Of a DNA stretch of 64,000 bases, positions 41,266 through 50,076 are shown piece by piece. The stretch spans positions 71,365-135,364 of the forward strand of contig NZ_JAUWAV010000002.1 of the NCBI RefSeq assembly GCF_030605225.1. The letters run 5' to 3'. Each line of letters starts with the position of its first letter. Position 1 is the stretch's first letter. The stretch is from Geoalkalibacter sp. (lineage in GTDB: Bacteria > Desulfobacterota > Desulfuromonadia > Desulfuromonadales > Geoalkalibacteraceae). The position numbers and the translations under genes are program-made. The notes below the pieces were generated by a model, which was not told the DNA's origin, ran no database searches, and saw only the letters and a program-made list of their open reading frames with translations.

Positions 41266-42093
41266 ATGCTCGATGAATTGCAGGTGCAGGAACTCACGGA
41301 CAAGGCCCGCCAGCTGCGGGTCGACGTGCTCAAGATGCTCAACGCGGCCCGCTCCGGGCACACCGGCGGCAGCCTTTCGGCCCTCGATGCCCTGACGGTG
41401 CTGTTTTTCCATCAGATGCGCCATGATCCGAGCAACCCCCGCTGGGCGGATCGCGACCATTTCGTTCTCTCCAAGGGCCATGCCGCTCCGGCTCTCTACG
41501 CCTGCCTGGCCCATGCCGGATATTTCCCCCTGGATGATCTCAAAACGCTGCGGCGCCTCGGCAGCCACCTGCAGGGTCACCCCGACATGCGCAAGACGCC
41601 CGGCGTCGAGGTTTGCACCGGCTCCCTCGGTCAGGGGCTGTCCCAGGCGGTGGGTCTGGCCCTGGCCGCGCGCCTGCAGGGTCGCGCCAGCCGCACCTAC
41701 TGCCTGCTCGGCGACGGCGAAGTGCAGGAGGGACAGATCTGGGAAGCCGCCATGGCGGCGGCGCACTACGGGGTCGACAACCTCTGCGCGCTGCTTGACT
41801 GGAACGGTCTGCAGATCGACGGCGAGGTGGACAAGGTGATGCGCGTGACGCCCCTGGGACCCAAATTTTTGGCCTTCGGTTGGCATGTGCTGGAAGTCGA
41901 CGGCCACGATCTCAACGCCATCGCCCGCGCCCTGGCTGACGCCGCGACCTGCGTCGGCAAGCCGACTCTCATCATCGCGCGCACCGTCAAGGGCAAGGGC
42001 GTGCCCTTCTTCGAGCACAAGGCCAGCTATCACGGCGTGCCGCCCAGCGATGACGAACTCAGCCGCGCCCTGGAGCACCTGGGCCACTCCTGA
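41266..42093 (+). CDS. Transketolase, N-terminal (thiamine-diphosphate-binding) subunit
   Basis: A 275-residue half-transketolase. The ThDP/Mg motif GDGEVQEGQIWEA with the later Asn (LDWNGLQ), SGHTGGSLSALD and the HPD motif (GHPDMRKTPGVEV) are present. It pairs with the next gene to transfer two-carbon units in the non-oxidative pentose phosphate pathway. The split arrangement is common in anaerobes and archaea. RBS AAAGGAG at 41248-41254. Confidence 0.92.
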   Translation: MLDELQVQELTDKARQLRVDVLKMLNAARSGHTGGSLSALDALTVLFFHQMRHDPSNPRWADRDHFVLSKGHAAPALYACLAHAGYFPLDDLKTLRRLGSHLQGHPDMRKTPGVEVCTGSLGQGLSQAVGLALAARLQGRASRTYCLLGDGEVQEGQIWEAAMAAAHYGVDNLCALLDWNGLQIDGEVDKVMRVTPLGPKFLAFGWHVLEVDGHDLNAIARALADAATCVGKPTLIIARTVKGKGVPFFEHKASYHGVPPSDDELSRALEHLGHS

Positions 42094-42097
42094 AATC

Positions 42098-42188
42098 TGT
42101 CATTGGTCCCTGGTCATTTGTCCCTTGCAAAGGCATGCTGCTTCGAGGGCAAATGACAAAAGGCAAATGACAAATGATAAATGACAAG
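42098..42188. repeat. Inverted heptamer-repeat arms between the transketolase subunits
   Basis: Left arm heptamers TGTCATT, GGTCCCT, GGTCATT, TGTCCCT, TGCAAAG (42098-42132). The right arm (42147-42187) reads as near-complementary units such as GGGCAAATGACAAAAGGC. RNA could form a long imperfect hairpin whose end lies just before the ribosome site of the second subunit. Confidence 0.75.
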
Positions 42189-42197
42189 GATTCTATA

Positions 42198-43136
42198 ATG
42201 ATCGCAACTCGTGACGCCTACGGCCAAACCCTGGTGGAGCTTGGCCGCGAAAATCCCGCCATCGTCGTGCTGGATGCCGATCTCTCCGGCTCGACGAAAA
42301 CCTCCCTGTTCGCCAAGGAGTTTCCCCAGCGCTTTTTCAATGCCGGCATCGCCGAGGCCAACATGCTTGGCATGGCGGCCGGCCTGGCCGCCGGCGGCCA
42401 GATTCCCTTCGTGTCGACCTTCGCGGTGTTTGCCGCGGGACGCGCCTTCGAGCAGATTCGCCAATCCCTGGCCTATCCGCGCCTCAACGTCAAGGTGGTG
42501 GCCACCCACGGCGGCATCACCGTCGGCGAGGACGGCGGCTCGCATCAGTCCGTGGAGGATCTCGCCATCATGCGTGCGTTGCCCAACATGGTGGTGCTTT
42601 GCCCCGCCGACGGGCCGGAAACCGTCGCGGCGGTGCGCGCCGCGGTTGCCTACGAGGGACCGGTGTACATGCGCCTGGGCCGCTCCAAGGTGCCGACGGT
42701 GTTCCCCGAGAACTCGCCTTTTGTCATCGGCAAGGGCTCCTGCCTGCGTGCCGGGACGGATCTCGCCTTCGTCACGACGGGTCTCATGACCGCGCAGGCG
42801 CTGGCGGCCGCCGAGATTCTCGCCGCGGGCGGCATTGACGCGCGGGTCATCCACCTGGGCACGATCAAGCCCCTCGATGTCGATTTGGTCCTGCGCGCCG
42901 CGCGCGAAACCGGCGCCCTGGTCACCGCCGAGGAACACTCGGTGATCGGCGGGTTGGGCGGCGCGGTGTGCGAGACGGTGTCCGAGAGCCATCCGGTGCC
43001 GGTGGAACGCGTCGGGCTGCGCGATGTCTTCGGGCAGTCGGGCACCGCCGAGGAACTGCTGGCCTATTACGGATTGACCACCGCCGAACTGGTCGAGGCG
43101 GCGCAGCGGGTCCTGCGGAAAAAGCAACCTCGCTGA
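42198..43136 (+). CDS. Transketolase, C-terminal (pyrimidine-binding/TkC) subunit
   Basis: A 312-residue partner of the preceding gene. It has the pyrimidine-binding domain with the catalytic Glu in FFNAGIAEANMLGMAAGLA and THGGITVGEDGGSHQSVEDLA, and the C-terminal domain (VIHLGTIKPLD, VTAEEHSVIGGLGGAV). The ATG at 42198 follows AAGGA. The gap of 104 bp from the first subunit is filled by heptamer repeats that could affect relative expression. Confidence 0.92.
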   Translation: MIATRDAYGQTLVELGRENPAIVVLDADLSGSTKTSLFAKEFPQRFFNAGIAEANMLGMAAGLAAGGQIPFVSTFAVFAAGRAFEQIRQSLAYPRLNVKVVATHGGITVGEDGGSHQSVEDLAIMRALPNMVVLCPADGPETVAAVRAAVAYEGPVYMRLGRSKVPTVFPENSPFVIGKGSCLRAGTDLAFVTTGLMTAQALAAAEILAAGGIDARVIHLGTIKPLDVDLVLRAARETGALVTAEEHSVIGGLGGAVCETVSESHPVPVERVGLRDVFGQSGTAEELLAYYGLTTAELVEAAQRVLRKKQPR

Positions 43137-43159
43137 GGCGGGAAAGGACACCCGAGCCC

Positions 43160-44668
43160 TTGAAGCCCGCTGCCGCCAGCCTGGTCACCAAGGTGATCCT
43201 GTTCAACATGGTCCTGCTCGTGATCGGCATCGGCAGCTTTACCCTGTTTCATCTGCACCGCGAGCGCCAGCACCTCCTCGATGTGACCCGCCAGCATGCC
43301 GCGGTGCTGCTCTCCACCGTCGAGCGCTCCATCGCCAATGCCATGTGCACGGGCAACACGCAGGAGGTGCAGACGATTTTGGAACTGGTGGGCGGCAGCC
43401 CCCACCTGCTGCGGGTCAGGCTTTTTCATCCCGATGGACGGGTGCAGCGTTCCTCGCACCCCGAGGAGGTTGGCCAGGCGGTCGCCGCCGAGGACCTGAA
43501 CCTGTTTCGCGGCGGCCGCAAGGAAGCCCTGTTCGCCGAGGGCGAGGACGAGTGGATCAGCATTCTTCTCCCGATCCATTCGGCGCCGGCTTGCATTGCC
43601 TGCCACGATGCCGCGGAGAAGGTCCTCGGGGTTCTGAACCTGCATGTATCCATGGCCGAAACCCGTGATCAGCTGCGCGCCACCACCGCGCTTTTTTCGG
43701 TGTCGACCCTGGTTATGCTGGTGGTTTTGGCGGGAGGGATCAGCTGGGTTCTGCTGCGCTTCGTGCAACGGCCCCTTCGCGATCTCACCGGGCAGATGGC
43801 GCGGGTCGAACAGGGAGATCTGAAGGCGCGCGCTCGACCTTTTTACAATGACGAGGTCGGGCGATTGGCGCACGGCTTCAATGCCATGGTCGATAAGCTG
43901 GAGCGAGCACGGCAGGACCTGCAGGACTACCATTTTCATCAGATGGAGCGCGCCGACCGTCTGGCCTCCATCGGCGAGATGGCCACGGGCGTCGCCCATG
44001 AGATCAAGAATCCCCTGGCCGGGATCAGCGCCGCCATCTCCGTGCTCGCCGAGAGCTTCGACGGCAACGACGAGCGCAAGGCCATCGTCGGCGAGGTGCT
44101 GGTGCAGATCGCGCGGCTCAACAAGACGGCGACGGATCTGCTGCACTTCGGCCGGCCCGCGCCTCCCGAGCCGAGCTACGTCGATATCAACGACCTGATC
44201 GGGCGCACCCTGTTCTTCGCCGCCCAGCACCCAGAGGCCGGCAAGGTGCGCCGCGAGCTATGCCTGGCGAAAAACCTGCCGCCGGTGCATGTCGATGAAA
44301 AGCAGATTCAGCAGGTGCTGTTCAATGTCGTCATCAACGCCATGCAGGCGATGACCGAGGGCGGCATCCTGCGCGTCAGCACCGAATCGGTCGAGCAGGA
44401 AGGCGGGGAATGGATTCTCGTCAAGATCGCCGATAGCGGTCCGGGCATCCCCGCCGAGCAGCAGGAGCAGATTTTCACCCCGTTTTTCACCACCAAAACC
44501 CAGGGGACGGGCCTGGGGCTGTCCATCTGCCGCCGTCTGCTGGAGCAGCACAAGGGACGCATTTTATTGGACAGCCGACCCGGGCAGGGCACCACCTTCA
44601 CCATCGCATTGCCGGCGGCGGCGATGGGAGGCGACGACAAGGGAGAGGACATCCGTGGGCAGGCATAA
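43160..44668 (+). CDS. Sensor histidine kinase with a c-type haem motif in its periplasmic domain
   Basis: A 502-residue kinase with TTG start at 43160 after GGAAAGGA. Membrane helix 12-33, a periplasmic domain 34-172 that contains one CxxCH (CIACH, 145-149), a second helix (175-200), HAMP (200-250), then HisKA with phospho-acceptor His280 (GVAHEIKNPLAG) and HATPase (N box NVVINAMQAM, G1 DSGPGIP, GTGLGLSICRRLL). The haem motif suggests redox or gas sensing. The response regulator starts inside its end, so the two are co-translated. Confidence 0.9.
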   Translation: MKPAAASLVTKVILFNMVLLVIGIGSFTLFHLHRERQHLLDVTRQHAAVLLSTVERSIANAMCTGNTQEVQTILELVGGSPHLLRVRLFHPDGRVQRSSHPEEVGQAVAAEDLNLFRGGRKEALFAEGEDEWISILLPIHSAPACIACHDAAEKVLGVLNLHVSMAETRDQLRATTALFSVSTLVMLVVLAGGISWVLLRFVQRPLRDLTGQMARVEQGDLKARARPFYNDEVGRLAHGFNAMVDKLERARQDLQDYHFHQMERADRLASIGEMATGVAHEIKNPLAGISAAISVLAESFDGNDERKAIVGEVLVQIARLNKTATDLLHFGRPAPPEPSYVDINDLIGRTLFFAAQHPEAGKVRRELCLAKNLPPVHVDEKQIQQVLFNVVINAMQAMTEGGILRVSTESVEQEGGEWILVKIADSGPGIPAEQQEQIFTPFFTTKTQGTGLGLSICRRLLEQHKGRILLDSRPGQGTTFTIALPAAAMGGDDKGEDIRGQA

Positions 44669-46025
44669 AATTCTGGTCGTTGACGACGAGCATCTGATCC
44701 GCTGGTCGTTGGAGCAAAATCTCAGCAAGCAGGGCTACGATGTCCTGACCGCCGGCTCGGGGGAGGACGCCCTGCGCCTGATCCGCGACGAGACGCCCGA
44801 TCTGGTGCTGCTCGACATCCAACTGCCCGGCATCAACGGCCTGGAAGTGCTGGAAAAAGCCAAGGAGAGCAACGAGGATCTGATCGTCATCATGATCACC
44901 GCCCTCGGTGTTCTGGAAACGGCGGTCAAGGCCATGCGCATGGGCGCCTACGATTACATCGGCAAGCCCTTCAATCTCGATGAGCTGGCCATAACCATCA
45001 AAAAGGCCCTGGAGACCGGGGAACTGCGCCGCGAGGTCGCGCATCTGCGCTCCGAGCAGTCGCGGCGCTTCGGCGCCGGCAACCTCATCGGCGACAGCCG
45101 GCACATGCAGAATCTTCTCAGCATGATCCGCAAGGTCGCCCAGAGCGATGCGAGCACGGTGCTGATCCAGGGCGAGAGCGGCACCGGCAAGGAACTGGTC
45201 GCCAAGGCGATTCACTTTGAAAGCGCGCGCGCCGACAAGCCCTTCATGGCCATCAACTGCGCGGCGGTGCCCGAGACCCTGCTGGAGAGCGAACTGCTCG
45301 GCCATGAACGGGGCGCCTTCACCGACGCCAAGGTGCAGAAAAAGGGCTTGTTCGAACTGGCCGACGGCGGCACCATCTTTCTCGACGAAATCGGCGACAT
45401 GGCCATGGGCATGCAGGCCAAGCTGCTGCGCGTGCTCGAGGAGCGCTCCTTTCGCCGGGTCGGCGGCTCCAAGGACATCAGCGTCGATGTTCGCATCATC
45501 TCGGCGACCAACCGGGATCTGCTCGCGGCCATCGCCGACAAATCCTTCCGCAACGACCTCTACTACCGCCTGCAGGTCATCCCCCTGTTTCTGCCGTCCC
45601 TGCGCGAGCGCAAGGAGGATATCCTGCCCCTGACCTACCACTTCATCAATCATTTCAACCGCGAGTTCGGCAAGAACGTCAAGGGCATCTCCAAGATGGC
45701 CGAGAAGTTTCTTCTCGAATACAGCTGGCCGGGCAACATCCGCGAGTTGCGCAACGTGATCGAGCGCGCCATCATCCTCGAAAACGACGAAACCCTGCTG
45801 CTGGAGCATCTGCCCCAGGAGATCGTCGGCAAGGCGGCGGTGGTGAGCAGCGGACCGCTGAGCTTCCAGATTCCCCCCGAGGGCATCGACATCGAGGAGG
45901 TTGAGCGTGAGCTGATCCGTCAGTCCCTGGAGCTGACCGACGGCAACCAGTCCAAGGCGGCGAAAAAGCTCAACCTCGGCATCGACGCCTTTCGCTATCG
46001 CATGAAGAAATTCGGTTTTCTCTGA
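44655..46025 (+). CDS. NtrC-family sigma-54-dependent response regulator
   Basis: A 456-residue regulator with GTG start overlapping the kinase gene by 14 bp. Receiver domain with phospho-acceptor Asp54 (LVLLDIQLPG). AAA+ domain with Walker A GESGTGKE, the sigma-54 contact loop GAFTDA (a variant of GAFTGA), Walker B GGTIFLDEIGDM and the arginine-finger SLRERKEDILPL. C-terminal Fis-type helix-turn-helix (QSKAAKKLNLGIDAFRYRMKK). A sigma-54 promoter lies 72 bp downstream of its stop, making the secreted-protein/cytochrome operon its probable target. Confidence 0.93.
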   Translation: MGRHKILVVDDEHLIRWSLEQNLSKQGYDVLTAGSGEDALRLIRDETPDLVLLDIQLPGINGLEVLEKAKESNEDLIVIMITALGVLETAVKAMRMGAYDYIGKPFNLDELAITIKKALETGELRREVAHLRSEQSRRFGAGNLIGDSRHMQNLLSMIRKVAQSDASTVLIQGESGTGKELVAKAIHFESARADKPFMAINCAAVPETLLESELLGHERGAFTDAKVQKKGLFELADGGTIFLDEIGDMAMGMQAKLLRVLEERSFRRVGGSKDISVDVRIISATNRDLLAAIADKSFRNDLYYRLQVIPLFLPSLRERKEDILPLTYHFINHFNREFGKNVKGISKMAEKFLLEYSWPGNIRELRNVIERAIILENDETLLLEHLPQEIVGKAAVVSSGPLSFQIPPEGIDIEEVERELIRQSLELTDGNQSKAAKKLNLGIDAFRYRMKKFGFL

Positions 46026-46096
46026 TTTCCCGGCCGCCGCGGCTCAGTCCTCGGCGGCCGAGCCTTTTCTCCATCCCTTGCCGCGCATTTCCGTAA

Positions 46097-46113
46097 TTGG
46101 TACCTCCCTTGCA
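46097..46113 (+). promoter_or_regulatory. Sigma-54 (RpoN) -24/-12 promoter
   Basis: TTGGTACCTCCCTTGCA matches YTGGCACGNNNNTTGCW closely: GG and GC are separated by exactly 10 bp and only two consensus positions differ. The predicted start is near 46125, about 70 bp before the ATG at 46194. Confidence 0.78.
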
Positions 46114-46193
46114 TGGTCCTTAGTGTGGGCTCATAAGGTTTGCTCAATGTCTGCCCGGCGTTCCCGCACCGGCGCGCATTCAGGAGGACTCCC

Positions 46194-49121
46194 ATGCAAG
46201 GAGCCAAACAAGCAGGCTGGATCTTGCTCGCCATTTCGCTGATGGTTGGTGTGATATGGCAGGGCACGGCGGCGGCCAACGCCACGGCGCCCGTCTTCAA
46301 ATCCCTGGGCCGCCTCAGCGAGGGCCTGGCCGTGCCGACCGATCTCGCCATGGACGGCCGGGGCATTCTTTATGTGGCCGAGCCGCGCTCCAAGACCATC
46401 GCGCGATTCGATAAATACGGCCGCAGCCTGCCGGCCTTGGGTCCCCTGTCCCTGGCGGCGAGTTGCGTCGCGGTCAACTCCGAGGGCTCGATTGTCTACG
46501 CGGGCGGCGGTAACGCGGTGCTGCGCATCGACGCGGCAAGCGGCGAGGTGCTCGGGCATGTCGGCAGCGGTCCCGGTGAGTTCGGCCAGGCCTACAATCT
46601 GGCGGTGGACTCCCAGGGTTATCTGTATGTGGCCGACGGCCAGGCCATGACCATCAGTGTCTACACGCCGGGGGGCGGCCTGCATTTTCGCTTCGGCTCT
46701 CCCGGCACGGGGGCCGCCCAGTTCGCCAACTTGGCCGCCCTGGCGCTGAACTGGAGCGGTGATGAGATTTACGTGGCCGACAATTTCGCCCAGGGCACCA
46801 CGGTCGTGCCCAAGATCCGCGTATTCAACAAATCGGGATCGCTGGTGCGGAATCTCTTGATCACCAACGGCTTCGGCAGCACCCCCATGTCCCATTTCGC
46901 CGGCATGGCTTTCGATGACAAGGGACGCGGCTATTTTCTGGATTCCCTGCGCAACGAAATCCGTGTCCTGCGTCTGCCCACCACCTATCTTTCCATGTAC
47001 AAGCAGGTCGGTTACGGGGCGGGCCAACTCGTGGGGCCGTCCAAGGCGGTGTACGACGCCGAGCACAAACGCCTGTTCGTGCTCTGCCCCGACGGGCGCA
47101 TCGAAATTCTCGGCATCGACGGCGGCGCCAACCCCGTGCGAGTCAACCAGGTTCCGACGGTGCCGGCGGCGCTGTCGCCCATCGGCGGCAGCGAAGTCGC
47201 CACCCTGTCGCCGACCCTGGAGTTTCGCAATGCCCAGGATCCCGACGGCGATGCCCTCACCTATGATCTGCAGGTGTTGCGCGGGCAAGATCTGGTGAGC
47301 GATCTGGCGCGGATCGGCGAAGGCGCGCAAACCACCCGGGTCAACCTGCCCGCGGCCCTTGAGGAAAACGCCGGCTATCAGTGGCGGGTGCGCGCCTTTG
47401 ACGGCGAAAGCCACAGCGACTGGAGCAGCGCCGAAACCTTTTATGTCAATGCCGAGGAAGAGCCCCCCGGAGTACCCGGCATCCTGAGTCCCGCCGCGGG
47501 TGAGATGCTGGAGGGCGACGGCCTGTTGTCCTGGACCGAGGTGAGTGATCCCGATCCCTTTGACCAGGTTCATTATTGGCTGGAAATTTCCGCGGAGCCA
47601 AGCTTCGATGCCCCCTTGATCAGCACGGCGCTCATCGAAACCGAGGCGCGCCTTGATGCGTTGCCCGGCTATGAGGCCTTGGAGCAGGGCCGCACTTATT
47701 TGTGGCGGGTGAGCGGGGTCGACAACCACGGCCTGGCCTCGGCCCCCAGCGAGACGGGGGCTTTTGTTTATGGCGCGACGATCTTGCAGGTCGACAGCAA
47801 TCCGCCCGGCGCGCGGGTCTATCTGGGCGGCAATCATGCCTATCCGGGGCGCTTGATCGGGCGGACGCCGCTTGTGCTGAGGGATTTTCCCGTGGGCAAC
47901 TATGCCCTGGTGGTCGCCCAGGACGGTTTTGAGCCCCAGGTCGGTTCCCTGGTGGTGGAGGTCGGCCGCGCCACGGCGCATTACGCCGAGCTCAAGCCCC
48001 ACTACATCCCCGAAAATTTCGTTATGAAATCCCTGGGCCTGGTGTTGCCTCAGGGTGGCGGTGCCCCCTTCCTGGTCGATGTCGACGGTGACGGTCGCCT
48101 TGATCTGCTGGCGGGCGACCAGAGCGGCCGCGTGCTGCTCTATCGCGGGCTGGGCGCGGCGGGTGAACCCCTCGCCTTTGCTCCCGCGTGGGCCCTGGCG
48201 CTGCCGCTGGTGCCCGGGGCGGCGCCTTTCGTGGTCGACTGGAACAACGACGACCGAATGGATCTGCTCATCGGCGGCCTCGACGGCAGCGTGCGCCTGT
48301 TTCTCAACCAGGGCGCGCCCGGTGAGCCGAGTTTCATCGACAGCGGTTATCTGGAGACGCCCGGCGGCCCGATCAACCTGGGTGGTCCGGCGGTCCCCTT
48401 CGTCGCCGATCTGGACGGCAACGGCAGTAAGGATCTGCTGGTCGGCGCGGCCGACGGCCGGGTGCTGGCCTATCTCAACCAGGGCGGCGACGCTGCGCCG
48501 CAGTTGGGCGTCGGGCAGCCCTATTTCACCCTGGCCGGAGCGCGCAGTCCGTTTCTCGTTGATCTGACCGGCGATGGCCGCCGGGAGCTGTTGGTGGCGC
48601 ACGACGGGGAGGTGCTCGCCCTTGTGCGCGGCGCCGACGGCTGGCAACCGAGCGGGCTTGTGCTGAGCGGGCCGGATGGGCCGCGCAAGGGCCTGGCCCT
48701 GGGGCTGGCCAAGCAGGAGGAGCGCGCTGCGGAGAAGGGCAATAAGAAGGACAAGCAGGCGAAAAAGGCCGGGGCTTCGATGCCCGACATCCATCGCTTT
48801 TTCCCCATCGATCTGGACGCGCGCGGCGGCAAGGACATCCTGTTCGTCGACGAAAACGGTGATCTGCGCCTGCTGGAATCCCAGGGCAAGGCGCTGGCGC
48901 CCGCCTTCTGGAGCACCCTCGCGAACGTCGTGCACGGGTTGAGCGCTCAGATCGACGACCAACAGCGCGCCAAGGCCGCCCTTCTGGACGGCGCTCTGCG
49001 AGCCGCCAATCTCGCCCAGGCACGCCGCCTCGCCGAGGAACTCACCGACGACCTCGCCGCCCAGCCCGATCTGGCCTTTATCCTGGGAGAAATGCACGCG
49101 CTGTTGTTGCGGGTGGAATAG
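46194..49121 (+). CDS. Large secreted NHL / fibronectin III / PEGA / FG-GAP repeat protein
   Basis: A 975-residue exported protein. Signal peptide (1-28). NHL-type propeller at about 35-330 (VPTDLAMDGRGILYVAEPRS, YNLAVDSQGYLYVADG). Two fibronectin III-like modules at about 340-545 (YQWRVRAFDGESHSDWSSAETF). A PEGA domain at about 548-620 (VDSNPPGARVYLGG, RDFPVGNYALVVAQDGFEP). FG-GAP blades at about 630-800 with calcium loops (VDVDGDGRLDLL, VADLDGNGSKDLL). A Lys-rich segment (KGNKKDKQAKK) and a helical C-terminus. AGGAGG precedes the ATG. Probably a surface adhesin or scaffold. It is the first gene after the sigma-54 promoter and precedes the tetrahaem cytochrome. Confidence 0.85.
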   Translation: MQGAKQAGWILLAISLMVGVIWQGTAAANATAPVFKSLGRLSEGLAVPTDLAMDGRGILYVAEPRSKTIARFDKYGRSLPALGPLSLAASCVAVNSEGSIVYAGGGNAVLRIDAASGEVLGHVGSGPGEFGQAYNLAVDSQGYLYVADGQAMTISVYTPGGGLHFRFGSPGTGAAQFANLAALALNWSGDEIYVADNFAQGTTVVPKIRVFNKSGSLVRNLLITNGFGSTPMSHFAGMAFDDKGRGYFLDSLRNEIRVLRLPTTYLSMYKQVGYGAGQLVGPSKAVYDAEHKRLFVLCPDGRIEILGIDGGANPVRVNQVPTVPAALSPIGGSEVATLSPTLEFRNAQDPDGDALTYDLQVLRGQDLVSDLARIGEGAQTTRVNLPAALEENAGYQWRVRAFDGESHSDWSSAETFYVNAEEEPPGVPGILSPAAGEMLEGDGLLSWTEVSDPDPFDQVHYWLEISAEPSFDAPLISTALIETEARLDALPGYEALEQGRTYLWRVSGVDNHGLASAPSETGAFVYGATILQVDSNPPGARVYLGGNHAYPGRLIGRTPLVLRDFPVGNYALVVAQDGFEPQVGSLVVEVGRATAHYAELKPHYIPENFVMKSLGLVLPQGGGAPFLVDVDGDGRLDLLAGDQSGRVLLYRGLGAAGEPLAFAPAWALALPLVPGAAPFVVDWNNDDRMDLLIGGLDGSVRLFLNQGAPGEPSFIDSGYLETPGGPINLGGPAVPFVADLDGNGSKDLLVGAADGRVLAYLNQGGDAAPQLGVGQPYFTLAGARSPFLVDLTGDGRRELLVAHDGEVLALVRGADGWQPSGLVLSGPDGPRKGLALGLAKQEERAAEKGNKKDKQAKKAGASMPDIHRFFPIDLDARGGKDILFVDENGDLRLLESQGKALAPAFWSTLANVVHGLSAQIDDQQRAKAALLDGALRAANLAQARRLAEELTDDLAAQPDLAFILGEMHALLLRVE

Positions 49122-49218
49122 AATTTGAATGTTGCGGGATGAGACGTTTTTTTGTGCCGGGATTTTGACCACCCGCGGGTTATGAGGGCCAGGCCCTCCT
49201 GAGGAGACATTCCGAACG

Positions 49219-49998
49219 ATGTTGCGACTGGTTTCCCTCGTCATGGCGCTGGTGTTTTGCGGATGCTGGGCGGCATCCGCCGCCATGGGGCCGCAGAAGG
49301 TCAAGAATACGGTGCATAACCTTTCGACCAGTGGCGAATGGATGTATATTTCCGACAATGAGGACGAGATCTGCATCTTCTGCCACACCCCCCATGGTGG
49401 TTCCCTTAATGGCCCCCTGTGGAATCGCGCGCTCCCGGGCGCCCTTGAGTTTACCCATTACACCACCGCCACCCTCGATAGTGTGACTGACGGGGCGAGC
49501 CGCGCCCTCAGCGATGAATCCCTGCTGTGCATGAGCTGCCATGACGGCGCCATGGCCGTCAACCATGTGCTCAATCCAAGCAACCGCACCCATGTGCAGC
49601 CGACCATGAACTTCGGCCAGACGGACGTTTCCATCGTTCCGATTTTCGGCATCGGCGGACGCATCGGCGATGTCGTCGACGCTATCAACATGCCGATGGG
49701 GGAAACGCGCAATCTCACCGATGATCATCCGATTTCCTTCAGCTATGACGCGGTGCGCGCGGCCTACCAGGGCGCGGGGCGCGGCAATCAGCTGCATGCG
49801 CCCGCGGATGCCGTGGCCGCCGGAGTGAGGCTCTATGCCCCCGGCAACCGCGTCGAGTGCGGCTCCTGCCATGACCCCCACGTCAACTATGATTCCACCA
49901 TTCCAATGGGTGATCCGACCGCCAACGAGAATTATCGCCCCTTCCTCATCACTCCCAACATCGGCAGCGCCCTGTGCCTGGCCTGTCACAACAAATAA
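49219..49998 (+). CDS. Tetrahaem c-type cytochrome, OmcE-like
   Basis: A 259-residue exported protein with signal peptide 1-22. Four CxxCH motifs at Cys 52 (EICIFCHTPHG), 104 (LLCMSCHDG), 214 (VECGSCHDPH) and 253 (ALCLACHNK). Additional histidines (H33, H58, H80, H170 in DDHPIS, H193, H221) can supply distal ligands. The spacing, the HDPH and DDHPIS blocks and the mature size of about 25 kDa fit the family of Geobacter OmcE, a tetrahaem cytochrome that polymerises into extracellular filaments. OmcE identity is from memory of family features, not an alignment. It sits between two secreted structural proteins in a sigma-54-controlled group. Confidence 0.8.
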   Translation: MLRLVSLVMALVFCGCWAASAAMGPQKVKNTVHNLSTSGEWMYISDNEDEICIFCHTPHGGSLNGPLWNRALPGALEFTHYTTATLDSVTDGASRALSDESLLCMSCHDGAMAVNHVLNPSNRTHVQPTMNFGQTDVSIVPIFGIGGRIGDVVDAINMPMGETRNLTDDHPISFSYDAVRAAYQGAGRGNQLHAPADAVAAGVRLYAPGNRVECGSCHDPHVNYDSTIPMGDPTANENYRPFLITPNIGSALCLACHNK

Positions 49999-50076
49999 AT
50001 TCCGCAATCCGTTGACAGGTGCCCTGAGGCTGGAGGATAAAGGACGTAACTTTGACTCCAGCCGGCGAGGTCCGTC

